The notes under the pieces were generated by a model. That model saw only the letters and a program-made list of their open reading frames with translations, made no database searches and was not told the DNA's origin. From contig CAWFWZ010000012.1 in assembly GCA_963819645.1 (NCBI GenBank), positions 124,001 through 188,000 on the forward strand: a stretch of 64,000 nucleotides of DNA, in the 5' to 3' direction. The position numbers and the translations under genes are program-made. Origin of the DNA: CAVVDY01 sp963819645 (GTDB lineage: Bacteria; Acidobacteriota; Terriglobia; Terriglobales; Acidobacteriaceae). Positions 25,646 through 34,006 of this stretch are shown one piece after another. Each line of letters opens with the position of its first letter. The first letter of the stretch is position 1.

Positions 25646-26799
25646 TCAACTCATCTTCTTCAGCCTTCCATCGCGCAAGCGGAACTTTTCTCCTCGCCAC
25701 ACGACGGTGTCACCGAAGAAACTGGCGACCCATACTCCAACTGACACGAAATCCCGCACAGGGATGAGCCACCAATCTCGCCCAATCTGCGGGTCGCGCA
25801 GGACCTTCCCGCAGATGACCACTGCTGCAACTGCGCGCGCGATGAGCACCGCAAACAGCGCCGCCCACGCCCACCACACGCCAAGCGTGGCGATCACGGC
25901 CAAAATCCCCCACGCCAATCCGAACGTCACGATCAGCCCGAAGTACTGCGCGAATCTCCTGTCCTTAACGTTACGTGCCCAGCGTAACTGATGATGCCAA
26001 AAATCAGGCCACGAGTAGTCCGCGACTGCTGTCTCTACCACAGGGCTGCCAAGCTCGACGTGATATCCCGCGGCCGCGGCCCTCGCGCCCAGCTCATAGT
26101 CGTCCCCAAGCACATCGGCTAGTGATATCAAACCGCCGATCTCCGCCAGCACCGTCTTGGTCGTCGCCATGGTGGCCCCCAGCGCAAACCTGATGCCGCC
26201 TTCAAGTTCGCGAGCGACCAGCACTCCGCCCATAAAGTCCGTGTTGACGCCGAGTGCCTCCAGCTTCGACCACAGACTCTGGCCCGCCACCGCACGGTAG
26301 AGCGTCGTTACCACCCCGACCTTGGCATCGGCAAAGCCGGCCATCACGCGCCGCAAGAAATCGGCCTCGACAAGGATGTCGCTATCGTTGATCAGCACAT
26401 GCTCGTACTGCGCCTGAGCCAGCATCTGCGCCAGATTGCTGACCTTGCCATTTGCACCGAGCACCTGAGGACAATGAATCACGCGCAGCCGCGCCTGCGG
26501 AAACTCCCGCTGCGCTTCACTCACCAACGCGACCGCGGGATCGCTGAGATCGTTCACCCCGAACAGCACCTCGTACTCGGGATAGTCCAGCAGGCAATGC
26601 GAACGAAATGCCGCCCGCATATGCGGATCGACCCCCTTCAGCGATTTCAGTATGCTGACCGGCGGCGCGAACGCGCACTCTCCCGCTGCTGCTGCGCCAC
26701 GAAGCGCAGACCCGCCCAGGCGCACAGCGCGTAGTACGCCGCCCCGGCGAGAGCCAGCACCGCGCACACTCCCGCGAACACGTGGACAGCGATGAGCAT
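25646..26799 (-). CDS. hpnI: HpnI-like glycosyltransferase (GT2/GT21), frameshifted near its start
   Basis: A membrane-bound glycosyltransferase of the ceramide glucosyltransferase type. ATG 26799 begins MLIAVHVFAGVCAVLALAG, a proper N-terminal helix. One base appears missing near 26671, after which the reading continues FAPPVSILKSLKG. Catalytic motifs are NDSDILVE (donor binding), GDDYELG (acceptor Asp) and QLRWARN (QxxRW). Three C-terminal helices follow from about residue 285. HpnI adds N-acetylglucosamine to bacteriohopanetetrol in hopanoid producers. The match is by motif and architecture; no other hopanoid gene is nearby, so the symbol is tentative. Confidence 0.72.
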
Positions 26800-26911
26800 A
26801 TGAGCCGCAGCTTAGCAGAACCGCTCACTTCGAAATGCCTTGCTGTACAATTCCGCCCATCGACACGTCAATCCTGAAGCTTGCATGATCCGACGGTAGG
26901 TCCGGAGCCGC

Positions 26912-28183
26912 ATGTCGTCAAGCGAAGCCGTAGAAACCACAACCCGCCCCTGGATTTACCACCTCACGCCCACCGAGCGCTCAACCCTGCTTGCCACTTT
27001 CGGCGGCTGGGGACTCGACGGTATGGACGTCATGATTTACAGCTTCGTCATCCCCACGCTCATCGCCGCCTGGCACATGAGCAAGGCCCAGGCCGGGATG
27101 TTGAGCACCGTGGCGCTGCTCATCTCCGCCGTGGGCGGATGGCTGGCGGGCCTACTCGCCGATCGCTACGGCCGAACCCGCGTTTTACAGGTCACCATCC
27201 TGTGGTTCGCGGTCTTTACCTGCCTCAGCGGATTCACCAACTCGTTCTGGCAACTGCTCGTCGTGCGCGGCTTGCAGGGACTCGGCTTTGGCGGAGAGTG
27301 GGCGGTGGGCTCCGTGCTAATGGGCGAGGCGATTCGCGCGGAGTATCGCGGCAAAGCCGTAGGAACGGTGCAGGGTGGATGGGCCATCGGCTGGGGAGTC
27401 ACCGCTATCAGCTATACCGTGCTGTTTTCGTCGCTGCCGGCGACGGTCGCGTGGCGCGTGATGTTCTGGATTGGGATTCTTCCGGCGCTGCTCGTCTTTT
27501 ATATCCGGCGCCATGTGCCCGAGCCCGAAGTCTTCCAGCGCACGGTCGCGCGCGAAAATTCTCTGGGCGAAGGCAATCATTTTCTGGAAATCTTCAGCCC
27601 GGCGCTGCTGAAAACCACGCTGCTGACAGCGCTGCTGGCCGTCGGAGTGCAAGGCGGCTACTACGCCATCACCACTTGGCTGCCCACGTATCTGAAGACC
27701 ACGCGCGGCCTCTCGGTGCTCAATACCGGCGGGTACTTGTTCGTGGTCATCGTCGGCTCCTTCGTTGGATATCTGGTAAGCGCCTGGCTCTCGGACCGCG
27801 TTGGCCGAAAGCGCACGCTGGTGCTGTTCGCTGTTTGCTCGTTGCTGACCATTGTCGGCTATGCCTACTTACCGATCAGCAACTCGGTCATGCTGACGCT
27901 CGGGTTCCCGCTGGGATTCTTCGCCTCAGGAGCATTCAGCCCCATCGGCGCTTTCTTCACCGAACTGTTTCCCAGCCGCGTTCGTGGCTCCGGTCAAGGC
28001 TTCTCCTACAATGTAGGACGCGGCATCGGAGCCCTGTTTCCCACGCTGGTCGGCGTTCTGAGCGCGCGCATGGAACTGGGTCACGCCATCTCCATGTTCG
28101 CGGTCGTGGCCTACCTCACCATGGTGGTAGCCACCTTGCTGCTGCCCGAGACCCGCGGGCGTGAGCTGCGCGCCTACGAGTAG
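26912..28183 (+). CDS. MFS transporter (sialate/aromatic acid:H+ symporter-like)
   Basis: A 423-residue, twelve-helix major facilitator. Signatures are DGMDVMIYSF in helix 1 (acidic residues in the membrane, as in AAHS symporters), GLLADRYGRTR and LSDRVGRKRT after helices 2 and 8, and RGLQGLGFGGEWAVGSV in helix 4. These fit the acid:proton symporter branch such as NanT, ShiA or PcaK relatives. An organic acid is the likely substrate, not resolvable further. The N-terminal residues (SSSEAVETTTRPWIYHL) are soluble. No catabolic genes lie next to it. The frame at 26881-28164 on the same strand is a shadow. Confidence 0.85.
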   Translation: MSSSEAVETTTRPWIYHLTPTERSTLLATFGGWGLDGMDVMIYSFVIPTLIAAWHMSKAQAGMLSTVALLISAVGGWLAGLLADRYGRTRVLQVTILWFAVFTCLSGFTNSFWQLLVVRGLQGLGFGGEWAVGSVLMGEAIRAEYRGKAVGTVQGGWAIGWGVTAISYTVLFSSLPATVAWRVMFWIGILPALLVFYIRRHVPEPEVFQRTVARENSLGEGNHFLEIFSPALLKTTLLTALLAVGVQGGYYAITTWLPTYLKTTRGLSVLNTGGYLFVVIVGSFVGYLVSAWLSDRVGRKRTLVLFAVCSLLTIVGYAYLPISNSVMLTLGFPLGFFASGAFSPIGAFFTELFPSRVRGSGQGFSYNVGRGIGALFPTLVGVLSARMELGHAISMFAVVAYLTMVVATLLLPETRGRELRAYE

Positions 28184-28354
28184 CGGCCTAATGCGCCCTG
28201 CTTGATGTGCCTGCAGTTGAGTCGCTGTTGTCACTCCGACGCGGCGCTTTGCCGGAATTAGTTGACGCGCTCTTCTGATTCGCAGCGGGCGATCCTCCGG
28301 GCGGCCTGCGTGCTCTTCGATGTTCCGCTGCTAGTTTGCCCGCTGATCGGACGA

Positions 28355-28561
28355 TTAGACGGATTGCCCAGCTGCTGCGTTGCGATCTTCGCCGCGGCTC
28401 ACGTCATTGGGCTGCCCCGTCTCCGTTCCCATGCTGCCGCTGAGTTTCTGGTTCTGCTGCGGATCCGTACTCAGGGTATTCACCGTGCCGGAACTCTGCT
28501 CCTGCGCCAACAAAACGCCGCAGCCGAGCAGGACAGAAAACAATATTGCTGCCAGCTTCAC
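28355..28561 (-). CDS. Small secreted Gln/Ser/Thr-rich protein, possibly frameshifted
   Basis: ATG 28561 opens MKLAAILFSVLLGCGVLLAQ, a clear signal peptide, with GAGGA upstream. The mature part is polar (QSSGTVNTLSTDPQQNQKLS), with no Cys, and stops at 28355. Similar composition continues in other frames: QLGNPSNRPISGQTSSGTSK and then SPAANQKSASTNSGKAP, up to a TAG at 28188-28190, next to the MFS stop. The true protein may thus be about 123 residues with two indels. It resembles the secreted low-complexity protein at 31132. Function unknown. Confidence 0.5.
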   Translation of the reverse strand: MKLAAILFSVLLGCGVLLAQEQSSGTVNTLSTDPQQNQKLSGSMGTETGQPNDVSRGEDRNAAAGQSV

Positions 28562-28703
28562 TTTTCCTCCTCAATCAATCGCTTCAGCTCATTAGAAGAG
28601 AAAGCCCTGCTCGCGAGTTTGCCGGACGCCCAACTCACTGCCCTGGAAGAGCAGCTCTGCCCCGTCCGTGCGCTTTGCATCTAACCCGCAGCACGGAGTA
28701 CGA

Positions 28704-29537
28704 ATGGCAACCAGCATGACCGAGCGGCCGGCACCCGAGCAGTCTCCGCAAGAACAGACCACGACCGACCAATCGTTGCGTCGTACCGCGCGCGAAATCT
28801 TCCAACGCGTCGAAGACAATGCGCACGATGAAGTGCGTCGATCACCTCATGCCCTGGCCTTCTCCGGCTTCGCCGGTGGGGTCTCCATGGGACTCACCGG
28901 CTTGGGCGTTGCTTCAGCCTTGGCCACTCTGCCCGACGTACCCACCCGCGAGTTCCTCGCCTACCTGGTGTATCCCATCGGATTCATTGCCGTCATCATC
29001 GGCCGGGCGCAACTGTTTACCGAAAACACACTGTATCCCGTCGCCTTAATTCTCAGCGAGCGGCGGCACTTTGTTGACACGCTGCGACTCTGGTCGCTGG
29101 TCTTCACCTTCAATGTTCTGGGTGCGACTGCGTTCGCTGCGCTGGCCATCCTGACCGACGCGCTACCGCCGGGCATTCACCAGCAGCTGGTTCAACTCGG
29201 CATCGCAAGTTCGCAGGGCGCATTAAGCCACATCTTTTGGAGTGGCGTGATTGGCGGCTGGATTATCGCGCTTGTCGCATGGTTGGTCACCGCCAGCCAC
29301 TGGACCATCGGCCAGGTCGCGGTTATCTGGCTGCTGACCTTCGTCGTCGGCATCGGTCACTTCGCCCACTGCATCGCCAGCAGCGGAGAAATCATGTCAG
29401 CCGTCTTTGCCGGCCAGATCTCGTTTGCTCACTACCTGCAATGGCTGATGGTGGCAACGGCAGGGAACATTGTCGGCGGGGTATTCATCGTTACTCTGTT
29501 GAACTTCGGACAAGTCAAGGTTGGCGAGTACCAATAG
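28704..29537 (+). CDS. Formate/nitrite transporter (FNT) family protein
   Basis: I chose ATG 28704 (MATSMTERPAPEQ), eight bases after GGAG. It has a hydrophilic N-terminus of about 60 residues, then six membrane helices. FSGFAGGVSMGLTG matches the first helix of the family, GRAQLFTENTLYP the conserved re-entrant P-loop, and GHFAHCIASSGEIMSAVF the fifth-helix region with the central His. The length of 277 residues is in the upper range because of the N-terminal extension. FNT channels move formate, nitrite or similar monovalent anions. It is followed after 11 bases by an SDR gene, so a two-gene operon is likely. Confidence 0.85.
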   Translation: MATSMTERPAPEQSPQEQTTTDQSLRRTAREIFQRVEDNAHDEVRRSPHALAFSGFAGGVSMGLTGLGVASALATLPDVPTREFLAYLVYPIGFIAVIIGRAQLFTENTLYPVALILSERRHFVDTLRLWSLVFTFNVLGATAFAALAILTDALPPGIHQQLVQLGIASSQGALSHIFWSGVIGGWIIALVAWLVTASHWTIGQVAVIWLLTFVVGIGHFAHCIASSGEIMSAVFAGQISFAHYLQWLMVATAGNIVGGVFIVTLLNFGQVKVGEYQ

Positions 29538-29548
29538 GGAGTTTTGTG

Positions 29549-30598
29549 ATGAGCATGAAGCGGGTAGTCGTGGGCTCGGCCGCAGCTATGACAGCGGCGG
29601 GAACGGCAGCTGGGCTGGCGGCATTCTTTGGAGCTCGTGCCCTTCGCAGGCGCCTGCAACCAGGATTCGATTTTCGCGATGCCGTTGTCGCCATCACCGG
29701 CGGCTCGCGGGGACTGGGTTTTGCCCTCGCCCTCGAGTTTGCGCAGCGCGGAGCCCGGCTGGCCATCTGCGCTCGCGATGAAGAGACTCTGCACGAGGCT
29801 GAGCATCGGCTGCATGCCTACGGCGCCCAGGTCTTCGCGTTTCGTTGCGACGTCGGCGTTCGCCAGCAGGCCGAAGATTTCATTCGCAATGTAGAACAGC
29901 AGTTCGGCCGCATCGACGTCCTGGTCAACAACGCCGGACAGATTGAAGTCGGCCCCCTGGAGTCTCAGCGAGTCGAGGATTTCGAGCAGGCCATGTCCAC
30001 CATGTATTGGGGAATGGTTTATAGCAGCCTGGCGGCCTATCCCGCGATGGCGAGGCGGCGAGCGGGCCGCATCGTCAACATCACGTCGGTCGGAGGCAAG
30101 ATTGCCGTCCCGCATCTGCTTCCGTACTGCGGCGCAAAGTTCGCTGCCGTCGGTTTCAGCGAAGGTCTTCATGCAGAACTCGCAAAGGACAACTTGAAAG
30201 TCACGACCGTCGTGCCTGGTTTAATGCGCACCGGCTCGCACATGAACGCGACTTTCAAGGGCGATCACCGCAAGGAGTACGGTTGGTTCGCGTTGGGAGC
30301 CAGTCTGCCTCTGGTCTCGATGGGTGCGCGCCGCGCGGCTCGTAAGATCGCAGACGCTGCGGCCCGAGGTGCAGCAGAGATTGTCCTTACACCGCAAGCC
30401 AAGCTGGCAGTCGCGGCACACGGAGTCGCACCCGGGCTCATATCTGACATTGCGGGAGTTGCCAATCGGCTGATGCCGGGGACCAGCAGCCGGCGTCCTC
30501 AACGGTACACCGGAAAAGAAAGCAGCACGCCTCTTACGCGATCGTTCGCTGACCCAGGCGGGCCGCACCGCGGCGCGCGACTTCAACCAGCATCCTGA
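29549..30598 (+). CDS. SDR family oxidoreductase with N-terminal membrane segment
   Basis: ATG 29549 has AGGGAG upstream. A hydrophobic N-terminus (VVVGSAAAMTAAGTAAGLAA) is followed by an SDR domain: TGGSRGLGFA nucleotide loop, ICARDEE, VNNAGQIEV, Ser in VNITSVGGK, and catalytic YCGAK in place of the usual YxxxK. The raw frame ends at 30598, but better coding (GC-rich third positions) follows an apparent one-base insertion near 30536. It reads RDRSLTQAGRTAARDFNQHP and runs to a TGA at 30690-30692. The last 20 residues of the raw product are therefore doubtful. The substrate is unknown; it probably sits in the FNT operon. Confidence 0.82.
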   Translation: MSMKRVVVGSAAAMTAAGTAAGLAAFFGARALRRRLQPGFDFRDAVVAITGGSRGLGFALALEFAQRGARLAICARDEETLHEAEHRLHAYGAQVFAFRCDVGVRQQAEDFIRNVEQQFGRIDVLVNNAGQIEVGPLESQRVEDFEQAMSTMYWGMVYSSLAAYPAMARRRAGRIVNITSVGGKIAVPHLLPYCGAKFAAVGFSEGLHAELAKDNLKVTTVVPGLMRTGSHMNATFKGDHRKEYGWFALGASLPLVSMGARRAARKIADAAARGAAEIVLTPQAKLAVAAHGVAPGLISDIAGVANRLMPGTSSRRPQRYTGKESSTPLTRSFADPGGPHRGARLQPAS

Positions 30599-30875
30599 AA
30601 GCGGTCCGGTCGGCGGAGACAAGGACGTAAGCTCGCGTCCGCTGCGCCCCCACGCTGTGGGACAGAATCCACAGCCGCTCGACGCAGATTGATAGGCTCG
30701 TCAATCGGGTGCCCCATTCCGCCATGTTTTGGTGGGGTGGGGACTTTGACTTTCCCGTTACTAACGGCGGTCACCCTCTTCCCTCACAGCCGACCACTGA
30801 CACTGCGCCGGGCGGGTGGCGCAAACTCCCGCCACCGCCCTCGCATCCTATGCGAAAGCCAATTAGGAGAAACTC

Positions 30876-31052
30876 ATGCGAAACTGTTTATCCGATGAGC
30901 AGCAGAGAATGCGCAGCGATGTCGACACCCCGATTCCGATTCCGCCCGGGGAAGATCTGCCCTCGCCGGTAAAGGAGCCTCCCGACAAGCCAGTGCTTGA
31001 GCCCGACAATCCGGTTCGCGAACCGGGCCCCGACGAGCCCACGCGGCTGTAG
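30876..31052 (+). CDS. Small proline/aspartate-rich protein (58 aa)
   Basis: AGGAG lies seven bases before ATG 30876. The product starts MRNCLSDEQQRMRSD, then a Pro-rich acidic stretch with repeating PxxP and EP/DKP units (TPIPIPPGEDLPSPVKEPP), ending DEPTRL. It has no signal peptide or membrane helix and one Cys. It is too short for most gene finders, but the ribosome site, the GC-rich third positions and the clean stop support it. A PxxP-rich chain suggests an extended, possibly protein-binding peptide. Function unknown. Confidence 0.55.
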   Translation: MRNCLSDEQQRMRSDVDTPIPIPPGEDLPSPVKEPPDKPVLEPDNPVREPGPDEPTRL

Positions 31053-31137
31053 GGTAGATCTGGCCTTCAGGACAGCGTCAGCACCGCGGTAAATAAATCG
31101 GGCTTTAGCCCCTGGGCGGCTCGTGTGATCCCTAATG
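31052..31137. repeat. GGGTAGA...GGGCTTTAGCCC repeat, copy 1 (short)
   Basis: It starts GGGTAGATCTGGCCTTCAG directly at the stop of the preceding small gene and contains GGGCTTTAGCCC. It ends TGTGATCCCTAAT, overlapping the stop of the gene at 31132. The same start, core and end recur in a longer version at 34007-34266. Confidence 0.5.
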
Positions 31138-31737
31138 CTGCTCAGTCGTCGCCGTAACCAGCTCGACAGATGCCGGATTCATCTCCGTCCCGGCATCAGG
31201 CGCGTGCGTCGCAACATGCGGCGTAGTCTGCGGATTCGTGCTGTTCGTACTACTATCCGGCTTCGGTTTGGTTCCGCTCATGTCGTCGCTGCTGGCCCCA
31301 TTGGCTGACGAGTTCGGATTGCTGCTTCCGCTCGCGTACCCCTCGTGCGGTTGCGTCGGTTTCGTATCCGGCGTTTGCGTGTTGTCGGGCTTAGCCCCGC
31401 TCTTGTTGCCGTCGGGACTCTGGTCGGTACCCGGCGTACTTCCCGTCGTTCCCATGGTTGAAGATGGCGAGCCGGTGGTACTGTTTCCGGGCTGCTGATC
31501 GTCGATGGTCGTGCTCGGTAACGTCGTCGGTGGCGCCGCTTTCGGACGATCAGGGTTCGCGCTCGTCTCCGGCGGCTGGTGAGGCACTATTGGCGGAGTC
31601 GCTTGCGGCGTGCCACGCTGCATCTGATCCGGACTAGCATTCGGCTGTCCCTTGTCGGTCGTTGCCGGTGAGCTCTGGGCGAGCATCATGCCCGTCGACA
31701 GGACGATAGTGGCTGCGAGCAAAATGAGTCTGTTCAT
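31132..31737 (-). CDS. Secreted low-complexity Ser/Thr/Pro/Asn-rich protein
   Basis: The start is ATG 31737 (MNRLILLAATIVLSTGMMLA), with GAGGAG upstream; it is a typical signal peptide cleaved after LAQ. The remaining 180 residues are dominated by Ser, Thr, Pro, Asn, Gly, Asp and Gln (GNSTTGSPSSTMGTTGSTPG), without Cys and with few hydrophobics. They are almost certainly disordered. No enzymatic motif is visible. Such chains are common in Acidobacteria exoproteomes. The secreted protein at 28355 has similar composition, so both may belong to one loosely conserved surface-protein type. Confidence 0.65.
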   Translation of the reverse strand: MNRLILLAATIVLSTGMMLAQSSPATTDKGQPNASPDQMQRGTPQATPPIVPHQPPETSANPDRPKAAPPTTLPSTTIDDQQPGNSTTGSPSSTMGTTGSTPGTDQSPDGNKSGAKPDNTQTPDTKPTQPHEGYASGSSNPNSSANGASSDDMSGTKPKPDSSTNSTNPQTTPHVATHAPDAGTEMNPASVELVTATTEQH

Positions 31738-31929
31738 AACCGATCTCCTCGGTCCCTTTGCTGGCAGAGGTTCGGGACGCATCCGGTTTAGAACCACCTG
31801 TCGCGAATTTGGTTTTCCTTTGCAAAACTTTCGCTAGTTCCTGAGCGTTGCATTCACGACCGAGCAAGGCCTTAGTCCCAAGCCGCGGAAACGCCTGAAC
31901 GCCTCCGCGGCTATCACCAGGCTTAGCTG

Positions 31930-32505
31930 CTACACAGCACGCGCTCCTGTTGCTTTGCCGGCAACGTGCCGTACTGAGGCACAAGGCTTTTTCGGCGGAA
32001 GCGCCGACGGCGGAAGCTTGCGGCCTTTCATTTGCGCCTGCCGCCGATCGGGCCGATCGCGGCGCAAGAGGCCACTGTCGAGAAGGATCTGCGTCAGTCG
32101 CGCCAACGCCTCTGTGAAACGCTGGCTGATATACCCAGGGCTCCAATGCAATATTTCGGCTGCTTCATCCAGGGTCAAGTCGTACAACCCGATCAACGTG
32201 AGCACTTGCATTTCATCCTCGTCCAACTTCGCGAGCGACTGCCGAATGTCGTGCGCGAACAGAGCCTGGTCTTCGAAGCTGGGGATGGCGTGATGCGAGA
32301 CCTTGGCACGAAAAAATTCGCGACCCAGGATCGACGGCAGCCGGCCCAGCTGACACGACATCTCGAAGAAGTGGCGGACGATGGCCAGGGCTTGTCCGCG
32401 ATAGCAGACGGTCTCGGGCTCAGGTTCGAAGGCGACCGCCTGCTCGGGAGGACGGTTGCGAGTCATCTTGCGAGCTGCTGGCTTAACTTTCAGCTCAGGA
32501 AGCAT
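31930..32505 (-). CDS. Sigma-70 region 4-like DNA-binding protein
   Basis: A 191-residue protein. Residues about 85-145 match sigma region 4: LAKLDEDEMQVLTLIGLYDL, TLDEAAEILHWSPGYISQRF, EALARLTQ. This is a helix-turn-helix of the type that reads -35 elements or binds DNA in sigma-like regulators. No region 2 for core polymerase melting is present, and the N- and C-terminal thirds are Pro/Arg/Lys-rich. It is therefore better called a sigma-like regulator than a full sigma factor. Its start overlaps the end of the Cys-ribbon gene by 11 bases, so the two are co-translated. Confidence 0.65.
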   Translation of the reverse strand: MLPELKVKPAARKMTRNRPPEQAVAFEPEPETVCYRGQALAIVRHFFEMSCQLGRLPSILGREFFRAKVSHHAIPSFEDQALFAHDIRQSLAKLDEDEMQVLTLIGLYDLTLDEAAEILHWSPGYISQRFTEALARLTQILLDSGLLRRDRPDRRQAQMKGRKLPPSALPPKKPCASVRHVAGKATGARAV

Positions 32506-32740
32506 GAGCCGCCTCCTGCGCCTGCAGCGTGTCGCCAGAGGGGACGAGCACGCGATGCGGCATGCGATGCACGATGCGCCGCAACTGTTCGGGCGCGGTG
32601 GCCGCCGCCGGCAGGCCCGGCAGGAAGCTGCGCATCATCTGCTCGCAATCGCAGCAATACGGTAAAGCTGTTTTGCTGCGGCGCAATCCCAGGCCTCCGC
32701 AGCGTTCGCAATACTTTAGTTCATAACTGCTGTATGTCAT
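32495..32740 (-). CDS. Small Cys-ribbon (zinc-binding-like) protein, 81 aa
   Basis: I chose ATG 32740 (MTYSSYELKYCERCGGLGLR), with AAGGA 10 bases upstream. The N-terminal half holds two Cys pairs, CERC and CCDC, about 17 residues apart, a spacing able to bind one zinc. The C-terminal half is Ala/Arg-rich and hydrophilic. It overlaps the sigma-like gene by 11 bases. A strong hairpin (32768-32815) lies 28 bases upstream in the leader. It may be a partner or anti-sigma-like modulator of the downstream regulator; this is inference from context. Confidence 0.6.
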   Translation of the reverse strand: MTYSSYELKYCERCGGLGLRRSKTALPYCCDCEQMMRSFLPGLPAAATAPEQLRRIVHRMPHRVLVPSGDTLQAQEAAHAS

Positions 32741-32767
32741 GGTGGCGATGTCCTTATAAATTCGACA

Positions 32768-32815
32768 GGCCCTGTGACCTGTCCCTTGACTGTCAGGGTT
32801 CAGGTGCACAGGGCC
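32768..32815 (-). promoter_or_regulatory. Long hairpin in the leader of the Cys-ribbon/sigma-like operon
   Basis: Arms GGCCCTGTGACCTG (32768-32781) and CAGGTGCACAGGGCC (32801-32815) pair over 14 bases with one bulge and a 19-base loop. It lies just upstream of the start at 32740 on that gene's coding strand. No T run follows, so attenuation, RNA stability or an operator are more likely roles than termination. Confidence 0.5.
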
Positions 32816-32927
32816 CGTTTCGGTTACGATGACCTGCTTTGGTTATTTAATTACATGCGAAAGTGGCGCTTTCGCCGTCATGCAGAGGGTATGAATCCAT
32901 GATTCTGCATGGCCGTCATCCGGCTGA

Positions 32928-33146
32928 CTACGATATCATCCGCTCTTCCTGTCTTCGGGTGAAATAGCCCTCTTCGTAGCCGGATTTTAAAATGCGTCCG
33001 CTCTGCACAACTATGCTGATTCTCCCAGTGAAGTTCGTTCTGGCCAGAAGTTTTTCGAAGGAGGACGACAGCACCTCGGCGAACCGTACCTTGCGGCGCA
33101 GTTCGGCGAATAGGCCGTCTTCTCCCCCGGGTTGATTGTTTTGCAT
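32928..33146 (-). CDS. Small hypothetical protein (72 aa)
   Basis: ATG 33146 is preceded by AAGGA at a slightly long distance. The product is charged and probably helical at first (GEDGLFAELRRKVRFAEVLS). It then has a beta-like stretch (TGRISIVVQSGRILKSGYEE) and a basic/acidic end. No Cys, signal peptide or membrane helix. It is divergent from the XRE regulator at 33277, with 130 bases between, a common arrangement for a regulator and its target. Overlapping alternative frames on this strand (from 33222 and 33226) have poorer coding character. Function unknown. Confidence 0.5.
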   Translation of the reverse strand: MQNNQPGGEDGLFAELRRKVRFAEVLSSSFEKLLARTNFTGRISIVVQSGRILKSGYEEGYFTRRQEERMIS

Positions 33147-33276
33147 TGCTCAATTTGTCCTTGCCCGGACTTCCCACACCTTCGGGCATCTTGAATATCG
33201 CATTGCCATAAATTCGGGTCAATCACTATTAGCTATAGGAATATTACGAAAGTACAGGTATAGCTTTTAGCAAACT

Positions 33277-33996
33277 ATGAAAAACAGATTTCAGACGCTG
33301 CAGGACAGCCTTCGTACCGGCATATGGGCGCGGCTCGACCGGGGCGAACTGACCGGAAAGTCCCTGGCCCGCAAAGCGGGTTTTCAGCAGGCACATCTCT
33401 CCAACTTCCTCAACGGCAAGCGCGGGCTCAGCCTGCAGGCCATGGATCGTCTGCTCGATGCCCTGCACCTTGATGTGCTGCAACTCGCCGGAGTAAACGA
33501 GGCGCAGCGCCAGGCTAGCGATGGCGCGCATTCTCCGCACCAGACCGAAGCGGTCGCGCTGGTCACCTTCGCCGCGGCCGCACATACGGCTCGCTTCAGC
33601 GCCGACGATCTTCAGGATGTGGTCAGCTTTGCCAAAAGTTTCCTGCGCCGGCTGAAACCTAAAACCATCGGCAACCGCCGCGACTGGACGCGCTTCGCCG
33701 TGGTCACTCTCGACGAACAGAACGTGATCGGCATGGCGCCGCAGTTGGTCCCCGGTGCGCAAGTGCTCATCGATCGTCATTACAACTCGCCGCCGCGCGA
33801 CGCGAGTTGCCCGGAGCTGTATGCAGTGATGGATGGTGCCGGCGGCTGCATCACCCGCGTCACGCTCACCTCCGGCCATCTTATTTTGCGGCCGCACTTG
33901 CCAACGGCGCCGGTACGACTGATTGCAGTTCCCCACGGCCGTCGCGCAGGCGATTTCATCGTAGGACGCGTGCGGCACGTCGCCATGCCGGTGTAA
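33277..33996 (+). CDS. XRE-family regulator with degenerate S24/LexA-like C-terminal domain
   Basis: A 239-residue protein. The helix-turn-helix is at about residues 25-70: LTGKSLARKAGFQQAHLSNF, LNGKRGLSLQAMDRLLDALH. The C-terminal part (about 140-239) resembles the S24 fold of CI/LexA repressors: QLVPGAQVLIDRHY, YAVMDGAGGCITRVTL, HLILRPHLP, FIVGRVRHV. Where self-cleaving members have GDSM with the catalytic Ser, this protein has GMAPQ. No clear catalytic Lys is seen either, so autocleavage is unlikely and the domain may only dimerise. It is divergent from the small gene at 33146 and close to the sigma-like operon. Confidence 0.75.
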   Translation: MKNRFQTLQDSLRTGIWARLDRGELTGKSLARKAGFQQAHLSNFLNGKRGLSLQAMDRLLDALHLDVLQLAGVNEAQRQASDGAHSPHQTEAVALVTFAAAAHTARFSADDLQDVVSFAKSFLRRLKPKTIGNRRDWTRFAVVTLDEQNVIGMAPQLVPGAQVLIDRHYNSPPRDASCPELYAVMDGAGGCITRVTLTSGHLILRPHLPTAPVRLIAVPHGRRAGDFIVGRVRHVAMPV

Positions 33997-34006
33997 GGTG
34001 AATTTC

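Noticed and set aside
26881..28164. A 427-codon frame on the plus strand overlapping the MFS gene
   Set aside because: It is offset by one frame from the MFS transporter, very rich in Arg and His, and has no ribosome site or family motif. It is a GC-rich shadow.
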